From Solirhodobacter olei (GTDB taxonomy: Bacteria; Pseudomonadota; Alphaproteobacteria; Rhodobacterales; Rhodobacteraceae), in the NCBI RefSeq assembly GCF_004010155.1, contig NZ_RRYH01000008.1, forward strand, positions 108,593-172,592: a stretch of 64,000 nt of DNA, given 5' to 3'. The first letter of the stretch is position 1; each line of letters begins with the position of its first letter. Under the pieces are notes generated by a model. That model saw nothing but the letters and a program-made list of their open reading frames with translations. It did no database searches and was not told where the DNA came from. Positions 46,229 to 53,793 of this stretch are shown here, one piece after another. Both the position numbers and the translations under genes were made by a program.

Positions 46229-47689
46229 TCAGCCTTGCTTCGCCTTCGCCGCCAGTTGCAAGGGGAGGCGCAGGGCGGAAAGGCAGGTGCAGGCCTGCAG
46301 CGCGCAGAGCGCGAGGAAGGCCAGCCCATAGGCCCGTTGCACGCCCGCGCCGCCCGCATGGGGGCCAAGTTGCCAGGCCAGGAAGGTGGCCAGAAGCGTC
46401 GTCATCGTCGGGCCGCCCAGGCGCTGGACGATGTTGAGCGAGGTCGTGGCCATCGGGATCTGCCGCTGCTCGACGGAGGCATAGGCCGCCGTCATCGAGG
46501 GCAGCCCGACCCCCGCCATCCCCAGCCCGCGCAGGAAAAGCGTGGGCATCAGCACGTAAAGGCTCAGCCCCTCGCGGGCGAGATAGAGGAAGGGCAGCGT
46601 GGCCAGAAGCGCCAGCCCCGCCCCGCCGGTGGAGACGGCGCGGATCCCGAATCGGTCGGTCAGCCGCCCCATCAGCGGATAGGTCACCATCATCCCCAGC
46701 CCGATCGGGGCAAGCATCCAGCCCATCTGGCCCGGCGCGCGGCCGCAGGCCTCGATCAGGAAGGCGGGGATCAGCATCTGGCCGGCGAACTGCGCGCCGT
46801 TCGACAGGAACTGGGTGGTGACGGCGGCGGAGAAGGTCCGCCCCCGGAACAGCTGGATGTCGACCAGCGCGCCGTCGCCCTTGCGCCGGGCGGAGGCGAC
46901 GAACCCCGCCATCATCGCCAGCCCCAGGGCGACCGCGGCCTGCCCCAGCCCCTGCCCGATCCGCCCCGCGCCGAACAGGAACAGCGCAAGCCCGGGCGAC
47001 AGCAGGAGGAGCCCGGTCCAGTCCAGCCGGCGCGGCTGCGCCTCCTCCGTGTCGCGCGGCAGGAAGAGGGTGGCCAGCGTGAAGGCCAGCAGCCCGACTG
47101 GCAGGTTCACCAGGAACAGCCAGCGCCATGAAGCGTATTGCAGGATCGCCCCCGCGATCACCGGGCCGAAGACCGGGGCGAGGAGCACGGGGAAGGCCAT
47201 GTAGCCCGCCACCCGCGCCATGTGCCGCCCCGCCGCGCGCGCGATCATCATCTGCGCCATCGGTGCCAGCAGCCCGCCGCTGACCCCCTGCAGCACGCGG
47301 AAGGCGATGAGCGAGCCCGGCGACCAGGCCAGCGCGCAAAGTGCGGAGGTTGCGGTGAAGCCGGCGAAACACCACAGGTAGACCGCCCTGGCGCCGATCC
47401 GGTCGACCAGCCAGCCGTTCAGCGGCAAGACCAGCGTCAGCGCCAGCAGGTAACCGCTGGTCACCCATTGCACGGTGGCGAGGCTGGAATGGAGGTCGGT
47501 GGCGAGGCTCGAGAGCGAGACGTTGACGATGGTCGCGTCGAGCTGCGCCAGAAGGCCGCCGAAAAGCGCGACGCCGGCGATCTTCCAGACGGCGGGATCG
47601 AGCCGGTCCTCCGCCGCCGCCTGCCCCTCGGCCGTCCCGCGCCCCGTCTCCGTCCGCGTCGCGGCGCTGTCGCTGTCGCGCCGGGTCAT
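46229..47689 (-). CDS. DHA2-family MFS drug exporter
   Basis: 486 residues with about 14 hydrophobic helices and EmrB-type motifs: LDATIVNVSLSSLATDL in helix 1, WVTSGYLLALTLVLPLNGWLVDRIGAR (motif A region), and GPVIAGAIL (motif C). Predicted proton-driven multidrug export. It is the last gene of the marR operon, 5 bp after the small membrane protein gene. Confidence 0.93.
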   Translation of the reverse strand: MTRRDSDSAATRTETGRGTAEGQAAAEDRLDPAVWKIAGVALFGGLLAQLDATIVNVSLSSLATDLHSSLATVQWVTSGYLLALTLVLPLNGWLVDRIGARAVYLWCFAGFTATSALCALAWSPGSLIAFRVLQGVSGGLLAPMAQMMIARAAGRHMARVAGYMAFPVLLAPVFGPVIAGAILQYASWRWLFLVNLPVGLLAFTLATLFLPRDTEEAQPRRLDWTGLLLLSPGLALFLFGAGRIGQGLGQAAVALGLAMMAGFVASARRKGDGALVDIQLFRGRTFSAAVTTQFLSNGAQFAGQMLIPAFLIEACGRAPGQMGWMLAPIGLGMMVTYPLMGRLTDRFGIRAVSTGGAGLALLATLPFLYLAREGLSLYVLMPTLFLRGLGMAGVGLPSMTAAYASVEQRQIPMATTSLNIVQRLGGPTMTTLLATFLAWQLGPHAGGAGVQRAYGLAFLALCALQACTCLSALRLPLQLAAKAKQG

Positions 47690-47694
47690 TCGGG

Positions 47695-48024
47695 TCAGTC
47701 CTTCCCGGCGAGGTCGCCACCGTGGAAGCGGCCGAAGAGCCGGGCGGAGATCACCCCCATCGCCAGCACGCCGATCCCGAAGGCCAGCGCATTGTCGGGC
47801 GCATGAAGATCGAACCGGCCAACCCGGATGATGAGCAGATAGGCCACGAAGAAATTCGCAAAGCCCCAGAGGGCGTTGATCGTGGCCGAGGAGAGCCCCT
47901 CCCCCGGCGGCGTGGCGAAGGGGCTCTGGAACGGGCGCCCGGTGACGCCGCTGACGAAATGCGGGATCCCATTGGTCAGGAAGACGCCGCCGAAGAGATA
48001 GGCCAGATCGGCAAGCGGGGTCAT
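47695..48024 (-). CDS. Small integral membrane protein of unknown function
   Basis: 109 residues with about three hydrophobic helices (AYLFGGVFLTNGIPHFV; INALWGFANFFVAYLLIIRVG; NALAFGIGVLAMGVISARLFG). I do not recognise a family. The start overlaps the isochorismatase stop by ATGA and the stop lies 5 bp before the MFS gene, so it belongs to the marR operon. Confidence 0.78.
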   Translation of the reverse strand: MTPLADLAYLFGGVFLTNGIPHFVSGVTGRPFQSPFATPPGEGLSSATINALWGFANFFVAYLLIIRVGRFDLHAPDNALAFGIGVLAMGVISARLFGRFHGGDLAGKD

Positions 48025-48584
48025 GCCGCCTCCCCCTCCATGAGCGCGATCACCTCGGCGGTGGTGCCGGACTCACCGATCCGCGGGAAGACGCGGGCGA
48101 GCGACCAGTCATGTGCGTCGGCGGCGAGGTCGGTCATCGCATCGGAGGCCAGCGTGACGTTGTAGCCCAGTTCGAAGGCCTGGCGGGCGGTGACCTCGAC
48201 GCCGATGCTGGTGGCCACGCCCACGACGACGACTTGTGTGACGCCCTCGGCCCTCAGCCGCGCGTCGAGATCGGTGCGGGTGAAGGCGCCCGGGGTCTTC
48301 TTCGTCACCAGGATGTCGCCGGGCTGGCGGTCGAGTTCGGGGATCAGCTCGGCCCAGTCGGCGGGAAGGTCGCCGAAGCGGCGCTGCTGCTCGGTCCGGC
48401 CAGGGGGGATGCCGTCGACATTGACCAGCACGACCGGCAGGCCCCTGGCGCGGAAGGCCCGGGCCAGGGCGCTGGCATTGGCGATGACGCCCGCCACCGG
48501 ATGGGCGGTGGGCAGGGCCACGATGCCCTTCTGCAGGTCGATGACGATTAGCGCGGTGCTGGGGTCGAGTGTGGTGACGGTCAC
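48021..48584 (-). CDS. Isochorismatase-family protein without the nucleophilic cysteine
   Basis: 187 residues. The cysteine-hydrolase fold is clear: ALIVIDLQKG (catalytic Asp), KKTPGAFTRTDLD (Lys), GVATSIGVEVTARQAFELGYNV. In the last motif the position of the nucleophile is Gly (ATSIG) rather than Cys. True isochorismatases (EntB, PhzD) also lack this Cys. The start is GTG 48584 with GGAAGGA at 6 bp. Operon with MarR, membrane protein and MFS. Confidence 0.88.
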   Translation of the reverse strand: MTVTTLDPSTALIVIDLQKGIVALPTAHPVAGVIANASALARAFRARGLPVVLVNVDGIPPGRTEQQRRFGDLPADWAELIPELDRQPGDILVTKKTPGAFTRTDLDARLRAEGVTQVVVVGVATSIGVEVTARQAFELGYNVTLASDAMTDLAADAHDWSLARVFPRIGESGTTAEVIALMEGEAA

Positions 48585-48670
48585 GGGGAAATCCTTCCGG
48601 TGTCTGTGATGTAACCTCGGGTTGGGTCCCGCCGCGCGGGACCCGGGGCGACGCGCCCGGGGGCGCGGGT

Positions 48671-49117
48671 CTATCCGGCCTCGCCCAGCCGCCGGATCAG
48701 GCCGATCGAGGAGAAGAGCAGCGCGCGATCCTCCGGCGACAGCTCCTCCAGCGCGGCGACGAGCCATTTCTGCTTGGCGGCGCTGCGCTTTCGGCGGGCC
48801 TCGATCCCCTCTGCCGTCAGCGCGAAGAGAACCTGGCGGCCATCGGTCGGATGCGGCTGGCGGGCGACGAGCCCGTCACGCTCCAGCTCGGCCAGGGTGG
48901 CGCCCATGGACTGCGGCTTCACCCCTTCTGCGCGGGCGAGATCGGCCGTGGTCGTCGGCCCGGCGGCCTGCAGCCGCGCGAGGGCGGAGGTCTGCGACCA
49001 GGTCAGGCCGTCTGGGTTCGATTCCGCCCGCAGCCGGCGCAGGAGCTGGCCGATGGCGAGCGAGAGCTCTGTCACCGCGATATCGAGCGGCAGGGCGGGG
49101 TCGGTGAGATCGGTCAT
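48671..49117 (-). CDS. MarR-family transcriptional regulator
   Basis: 148 residues with winged-helix features (LTWSQTSALARLQAAGPTTTADLARAEGVKPQSMGATLAELERDGLVARQPHPTDGRQVLFALT). Its start follows a 16-bp perfect palindrome at 25 bp, so autorepression is very likely. The operon with an exporter suggests resistance to a small aromatic or drug. Confidence 0.92.
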   Translation of the reverse strand: MTDLTDPALPLDIAVTELSLAIGQLLRRLRAESNPDGLTWSQTSALARLQAAGPTTTADLARAEGVKPQSMGATLAELERDGLVARQPHPTDGRQVLFALTAEGIEARRKRSAAKQKWLVAALEELSPEDRALLFSSIGLIRRLGEAG

Positions 49118-49141
49118 GGGGCGGGGGTATATCTCAACAGC

Positions 49142-49157
49142 CTAACTTGCAAGTTAG
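49142..49157. promoter_or_regulatory. MarR operator palindrome
   Basis: CTAACTTGCAAGTTAG, a perfect 16-bp palindrome with the TTGCAA centre common in MarR operators, 25 bp before the marR start. Confidence 0.72.
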
Positions 49158-49353
49158 ACTGTCTAATATTTCCGTGACCGGCGTCCGTCCCCTCCCCGCC
49201 CCGGCCGCGCGCCCCGGCCCTTGACCTCGCCGGTGGCGGCCTGCTGACGGTGAAGGCAGACGACAACCGCGCGCTGGCCTTCGATCCCGCCGGGCCGCGA
49301 ATCCGCTGAGGCGCCGGGCGGGGCCGTTGCAAAACCTTCATTAGGGAGCGCTA

Positions 49354-49387
49354 GACGATTCCATTATTCATGATTCATGGAATCGTC
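49354..49387. promoter_or_regulatory. ArsR operator spanning the arsRC start codon
   Basis: GACGATTCCAT (49354-49364), 12-bp spacer, ATGGAATCGTC (49377-49387): an 11-bp perfect inverted repeat. The ATG of the right arm is the start codon of the fusion gene, and no ribosome site precedes it. Confidence 0.75.
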
Positions 49388-50234
49388 AGCCGCCTCCACC
49401 GCCTTCGCCACCCTCGGCCACGAGGGGCGCCTCGCCGTCTTCCGGCTTCTCATGCGCCATGCGCCGCAGGGCGTCGTGGCCGGAGAGATCGCCGGGGCGC
49501 TGGGGCTGAAGGCGAACACCGCCTCGGTCTACCTCAAGGCCCTGGCGCAGGCCGGGCTGATCCGGGCGGAGCGGGAGGGGCGCTGCGTCCTCTATGCCGC
49601 TGATCTGGGCGGCACGGCCGGGCTGATCGGGTATTTCCTGGCCGACTGCTGCCGCGGGCGGCCGGATCTCTGCCTGCCCTCCCCCGCCCCCGCCCCCGCC
49701 CCCGAGGCGGCCAACACCGCCGCGCCGCGCCGGTTCAACGTGCTCTTCCTCTGCTCGGGCAATTCCGCCCGCTCGATCTTCGCCGAGGCGATTCTGGCGG
49801 AGCTGGGCGCGGGCCGCTTCTCCGCCTGGTCCGCCGGCACGCAGCCGCGCGGCGGGCTGCACCCGATGGCCGTCGAGGTGCTGAGGCGGAACGGGCACGA
49901 CCTTTCGCGCCTGCGCCCCAAGCCCGCGTCGGAGTTCCGCCGGCCCGGCGCGCCCGTCTTCGATTTCGTCTTCACCGTCTGCGACACCGCCGCGCACGAG
50001 GATTGCGCGGCCTGGCCGGGCCAGCCGATCACCGCCCATTGGGGCCTGCCCGATCCCACCCGCGCCGACGGGACGGACACCGAGCGCGCGATCGCCTTCG
50101 CGCGGAGCTATGGCGCGCTCAACCGCCGCATCGCCGCCTTCGTCGCCCTGCCGGTGTCGGCGCTGGAACGGGTCGCGCTGCAGCACCGGCTGGACGGGAT
50201 CGGGCGCGGCGAGACGGATGGAGACACGGCATGA
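49377..50234 (+). CDS. Fused ArsR repressor / arsenate reductase (ArsC, LMWP type)
   Basis: 285 residues. The N-terminal part (1-100) is an ArsR winged helix with a metalloid-binding CC...C cluster (C91, C92, C99). After a Pro/Ala linker, residues 118-270 form a low-molecular-weight phosphatase-type arsenate reductase with P-loop C126-SGNSAR-S133, redox cysteines in VCDTAAHEDC (C202, C210) and the catalytic Asp in LPDPT. It reduces arsenate to arsenite and represses its own operon. ATG 49377 is used; no ribosome site, so a leaderless message is likely. Confidence 0.93.
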   Translation: MESSAASTAFATLGHEGRLAVFRLLMRHAPQGVVAGEIAGALGLKANTASVYLKALAQAGLIRAEREGRCVLYAADLGGTAGLIGYFLADCCRGRPDLCLPSPAPAPAPEAANTAAPRRFNVLFLCSGNSARSIFAEAILAELGAGRFSAWSAGTQPRGGLHPMAVEVLRRNGHDLSRLRPKPASEFRRPGAPVFDFVFTVCDTAAHEDCAAWPGQPITAHWGLPDPTRADGTDTERAIAFARSYGALNRRIAAFVALPVSALERVALQHRLDGIGRGETDGDTA

Positions 50235-50293
50235 CCCGGACCGCGGTCAACGGCGCCGGCCGGACACGCAGGCCGGTGGCGGGGTCGCCGTGA
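50231..50293 (+). pseudogene. 20-codon remnant of an ArsJ-partner GAPDH gene
   Basis: A frame that starts at ATG 50231 within arsRC's last codons (ATGA) and stops at TGA 50293, overlapping the arsJ GTG (GTGA). It reads MTRTAVNGAGRTRR and then PVAGSP. The first 13 residues match the invariant N-terminus of GAPDH (x-V/I-N-G-F-G-R-I-G-R), and GAPDH is the usual gene coupled to arsJ. It is too short to be functional, except perhaps for translational coupling. Confidence 0.62.
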
Positions 50294-51576
50294 GCGCGCC
50301 CGCGCGGGACCCCGGCCCGGCCCGCCCCGGCGCGCTGGCCGCCTATGCGACGGTGACGGCGGCCTATTGGGCCTTCATGCTGTCGGATGGCGCGCTGCGG
50401 ATGCTGGTGCTGCTGCACTTCGACCGGCTCGGCTTCACGCCGATCCAGATCGCCTGGCTGTTCCTGGGCTACGAAGTGGCCGGGATCGCGACGAACCTTT
50501 CCGCCGGCTGGCTGGCGCTGCGCTTCGGTCTGACGGCGACGCTTTACGCCGGGCTCGCGCTGCAGGTGGCCGCGCTGGCAGCGCTGGCGCGGCTCGATCC
50601 GGGCTGGGGGATCGCCGCCTCCGTCGCCTATGTGATGGCGGCGCAGGCGCTGTCGGGCGTGGCCAAGGACTTGACGAAGATGTCCTCCAAGAGCGCGGTC
50701 AAGCTGCTGGCGCCGGGCGCGGAGGGCGGGCTGTTCCGCTGGGTTGCGGTGCTGACCGGATCGAAGAACGCGGTGAAGGGGGTGGGCTTCTTCCTCGGCG
50801 CGGCGCTGCTGGCGGGCGTGGGGTTCAGGCCCGCGATCTGCGCGATGGCGCTGGCGCTGGCCGCGATCCTGCTGGCCGCCGCGCTCTTCATGCCGCCCGG
50901 CCTGCCCGCCGGGAAGAAGGGCGCGCGCTTCGGCGAGGTCTTCTCGCGCGATCCGCGCATCAACCGCCTTTCCGCCGCGCGGCTGTTCCTTTTCGGCGCG
51001 CGGGATGTCTGGTTCGTCGTCGGCATCCCGGTCTATTTCGAGGCCGCACTGTCCGACGGAACGGCGGCGGGGCACCGGCTTGCCTTCTTCCTTGTCGGCG
51101 GGTTCATGGCGCTCTGGGTGATCGGCTATGGCGCGGTACAGGCGCTTGCGCCGAGGCTCCTGCGCGCGCGCGACCGCCCGGAGCCCGAGATCGCCGCCGC
51201 CGCCCGGCGCTGGGTGGGCGGGCTGACGCTGATCCCCCTTGCGCTTGCCGTCCTCGCGGCCGTCGGAGGCGCTCCGTCCGACGGGCTGACGCTGGTGCTC
51301 GCGCTTGGGCTTCTTCTCTTCGGCTTCGTCTTCGCGGTGAATTCCTCGCTCCATTCCTACCTGATCCTCGCCTTCACCAGCGCCGAGCGGGTGACGATGG
51401 ACGTGGGGTTCTACTACATGTCCAATGCCGCGGGCCGCCTTCTGGGCACGCTGCTGTCGGGTCTGAGCTACCAGCTGGGCGGGCTGCCGCTCTGCCTCGC
51501 CACGGCGGGCGCGCTGGCGGGGCTCAGCTGGCTCTCGCTCGGCCGGCGCGCTGGCGATACCGGCCAAGCCGCTTGA
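50290..51576 (+). CDS. arsJ: Organoarsenical efflux MFS transporter ArsJ
   Basis: 428 residues, about 12 membrane helices, with ArsJ features such as YWAFMLSDGALRMLVLLHF, QALSGVAKDLTKMSSKSAVKLL and WVAVLTGSKNAVKGVGFFLG. ArsJ exports 1-arseno-3-phosphoglycerate, made when GAPDH uses arsenate instead of phosphate. The start is GTG 50290, overlapping the GAPDH remnant's stop. The partner GAPDH is missing from the operon, so arsJ would depend on a GAPDH from elsewhere. Confidence 0.9.
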   Translation: MSAPARDPGPARPGALAAYATVTAAYWAFMLSDGALRMLVLLHFDRLGFTPIQIAWLFLGYEVAGIATNLSAGWLALRFGLTATLYAGLALQVAALAALARLDPGWGIAASVAYVMAAQALSGVAKDLTKMSSKSAVKLLAPGAEGGLFRWVAVLTGSKNAVKGVGFFLGAALLAGVGFRPAICAMALALAAILLAAALFMPPGLPAGKKGARFGEVFSRDPRINRLSAARLFLFGARDVWFVVGIPVYFEAALSDGTAAGHRLAFFLVGGFMALWVIGYGAVQALAPRLLRARDRPEPEIAAAARRWVGGLTLIPLALAVLAAVGGAPSDGLTLVLALGLLLFGFVFAVNSSLHSYLILAFTSAERVTMDVGFYYMSNAAGRLLGTLLSGLSYQLGGLPLCLATAGALAGLSWLSLGRRAGDTGQAA

Positions 51577-51637
51577 CAGCGCGGCCAAGGACGACAACCA
51601 CCAAGGCAGGACCCGGGCCAGAGAAGGACGCGGCAGC

Positions 51638-52729
51638 ATGGCTTTCGACTTCATCCTGATGCTCACCGCGGCGGACCGCACCATTCCCGACGCCGCCGCC
51701 CGGCTGGAGGAGGCACTGGAGGGCGGCGTCCGCCATATCGGCTTCAAGGACGTGGGCCTGCCTTTCGCCGAACTGCGCGGGCTGGCCGAGACGATCCGCG
51801 CCTCCGGCGGACGGTCCTACCTCGAGGTGGTCAGCCTCGATGCGGCAAGCGAACTGGCCTCCGCCCGCGCGGCGGTGGACCTGGACGTGGACTGCCTGCT
51901 TGGCGGCACGCGGGCGGCGGAGGTGACGGAGATCACCCGCGACCATCCGCTGCGCTACTATCCCTTCCCGGGGCGCATCACCGGCCATCCGAGCGTGCTG
52001 GAGGGCAGCGCAGAGGAAATCGCCGCCTCGGCCCGGCGGCTGGCGGATCTGGAGCATGTGCACGGGCTCGACCTGCTCGCCTACCGCTTCGGCGGCGACG
52101 TGCCGGAGCTGATGCGGACAACCTGCGCGGCGGTGGCAAAGCCGGTGATCATGGCCGGCAGCATCGACAGCGCGGCGCGGGTGGAGGCGGCGGCGGCGGC
52201 CGGGGCGGCGGGCTTCACCGTCGGCACCGCGGCGCTTGCCGGCGCCTTCCCGGCCGAGGGCGCGGGCTTTGCCGCGCAGGTCCGGGCGATCCTCGACATC
52301 ACCGCCCGGGCGCGCAGCCGCTCGACCGCGCCGCGGCGGTTGGCGCTGGTCGCGCATGACGAGCGCAAGGCACATCTGCGGGCCTGGGTGCTGCGGCACG
52401 CCAGGGCCCTTGCGGGCCACCGGCTGATCTGCACGGGCGGCACCGGCGCGATGATCCGCGCGGCGGCGCCGGGGCTGCAGGTGCGCCGGCTTCAGCGCGG
52501 CGCGCGCGGCGGCGACCAGCAGCTTGGCGCGCTGATCGCGACCGGCGAGCTCGACGCGGTGATCTTCTTCGCCGAGCCCTCCGCACCGCATGGCAGCGAC
52601 GTCGACCTGCAGGCGCTGACGCGACTCGCGATCATGCACGACACGCCGATCGCCTTCAGCCCCTCGGCGGCGGATACGCTTGCGGCGGCGCTGCTGACGC
52701 GCGGGCAGGGCCAGGCGGGAGAGGGCTGA
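51638..52729 (+). CDS. Fusion of a TIM-barrel domain and a methylglyoxal-synthase domain
   Basis: 363 residues. Residues 1-225 look like a (beta/alpha)8 barrel with HIGFKDVGLPF (K37) and a phosphate-binding-type end IMAGSIDSAARVEAAAAAGAAGFTVGTA. Residues 233-350 match methylglyoxal synthase: LALVAHDERKAHL (H240, K244), TGGTG (266-270), GGDQQLGALI (D293), PHGSDVD (H318, D321). The residues known to bind DHAP in MgsA are mostly kept. The whole fusion is not one I know. It starts 61 bp after arsJ, in the same direction. Confidence 0.82.
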   Translation: MAFDFILMLTAADRTIPDAAARLEEALEGGVRHIGFKDVGLPFAELRGLAETIRASGGRSYLEVVSLDAASELASARAAVDLDVDCLLGGTRAAEVTEITRDHPLRYYPFPGRITGHPSVLEGSAEEIAASARRLADLEHVHGLDLLAYRFGGDVPELMRTTCAAVAKPVIMAGSIDSAARVEAAAAAGAAGFTVGTAALAGAFPAEGAGFAAQVRAILDITARARSRSTAPRRLALVAHDERKAHLRAWVLRHARALAGHRLICTGGTGAMIRAAAPGLQVRRLQRGARGGDQQLGALIATGELDAVIFFAEPSAPHGSDVDLQALTRLAIMHDTPIAFSPSAADTLAAALLTRGQGQAGEG

Positions 52730-52797
52730 CCCCCCTGTTTTTCGGCAGCCTTGCAGGGCCGGGACCCGGCCGCTGAGAAGAAGTCTGCGCCGAGCGT

Positions 52798-52819
52798 CAG
52801 TTGAAAGGCAGTTGAAAGC
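52798..52819 (+). promoter_or_regulatory. Tandem 11-bp direct repeat before the SsuA-type ABC operon
   Basis: CAGTTGAAAGG (52798-52808) followed directly by CAGTTGAAAGC (52809-52819), about 70 bp before the ATPase start. Tandem 11-bp repeats are the usual binding pattern of OmpR/PhoB-type response regulators. Confidence 0.55.
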
Positions 52820-52890
52820 TGCGCCCGCTACAAGGGTTCCCGAGATCCGCGGTCAGACCACGTCGGGGCCGCGGCAAGGGAGGATGACGC

Positions 52891-53793
52891 GTGACCGATA
52901 CCGGACCCGCGCCCGCGCCGATGGCGAGCGGGCGCCAGGGCTCTGCCACCCGCACCGATGGTGCAGGCGGCGTTGAGCTCCGCAATGTGACAAAACGCTT
53001 CGTGACGCCGACGGGCGCGGCAATGACCGCGATCCGCGACGTGACGCTGACCGTCGAACCGGGGCAGTTCTGCGCCGTCGTCGGGCCGACAGGCTGCGGC
53101 AAGTCGACGACGCTGACGCTGGCGGCGGGGCTGGAGATGCCCTCGGCCGGCAGCGTCCGGGTCTCCGGCGAGCCGGTGACCGGGATCACCAAGGGGGCGA
53201 GCTTCGTTTTCCAGAGCGACGCGCTGCTGCCGTGGAAGCCGGTGCTGGACAACGTGGCCCTGGGGCCGATGTTCCGCGGCATGAACAAGGCCGAGGCAAA
53301 GGAACGGGCCCGCGACTGGCTGCGGACCGTCGGACTCGCCGGGTTCGAGCAGCACTATCCCCACCAGCTTTCGGGCGGGATGCGCAAGCGGGTGAGCCTT
53401 GCGGCCGCGCTCATCAACGAGCCCTCGATGCTGCTGATGGACGAGCCGTTCTCGGCGCTGGACGTGCAGACCCGGGCGATCATGTCGAACGAACTGCTGA
53501 CCCTCTGGGACCGGCAGAAGCCCTCGGTGATCTTCGTCACCCACGACCTGGAAGAGGCGATCGGGCTGGCCGACAAGGTGGTAGTGATCACCGCCGGCCC
53601 CGGCACGGTAAAGGCCGAGTTCGAGATCGACCTGCCGCGCCCGCGCGGCGACGTGCAGTCGATCCGGTTCAACAAGCGTTTCCTCGAGCTTTACCAGCAG
53701 ATCTGGGAGGCCTTGCGCGAGGAAGTTGACGAAGCCTATGCCCGCACGTCGCGCACCGCGGACCGGGCCCAAGCAGCAGGAGGCCGGGTATGA
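52891..53793 (+). CDS. Nitrate/sulfonate/taurine-type ABC transporter ATPase
   Basis: 300 residues of the SsuB/TauB group: Walker A VGPTGCGKSTT, Q-loop VFQSDALLPWKPVLDNVALG, signature LSGGMRKRVSLAAALI, Walker B MLLMDEPFSALDVQT, switch His in VTHDLEEAI. The GTG start at 52891 follows GGGAGGAT. It overlaps the permease start by ATGA. The exact ligand is unknown. Confidence 0.94.
   Translation: MTDTGPAPAPMASGRQGSATRTDGAGGVELRNVTKRFVTPTGAAMTAIRDVTLTVEPGQFCAVVGPTGCGKSTTLTLAAGLEMPSAGSVRVSGEPVTGITKGASFVFQSDALLPWKPVLDNVALGPMFRGMNKAEAKERARDWLRTVGLAGFEQHYPHQLSGGMRKRVSLAAALINEPSMLLMDEPFSALDVQTRAIMSNELLTLWDRQKPSVIFVTHDLEEAIGLADKVVVITAGPGTVKAEFEIDLPRPRGDVQSIRFNKRFLELYQQIWEALREEVDEAYARTSRTADRAQAAGGRV

Noticed and set aside
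44559..47720. Minus-strand frame of over 1000 codons across cbpA, cbpM and the MFS gene
   Set aside because: It runs in a wrong frame through the MFS gene and antisense to cbpA/cbpM; the genes in the correct frames have clear motifs.
52730..52890. Possible TPP riboswitch before the NMT1-type ABC operon (CTGAGA seen near 52772)
   Set aside because: The remaining conserved parts of the riboswitch are not found, and the CTGAGA is in a wrong context.
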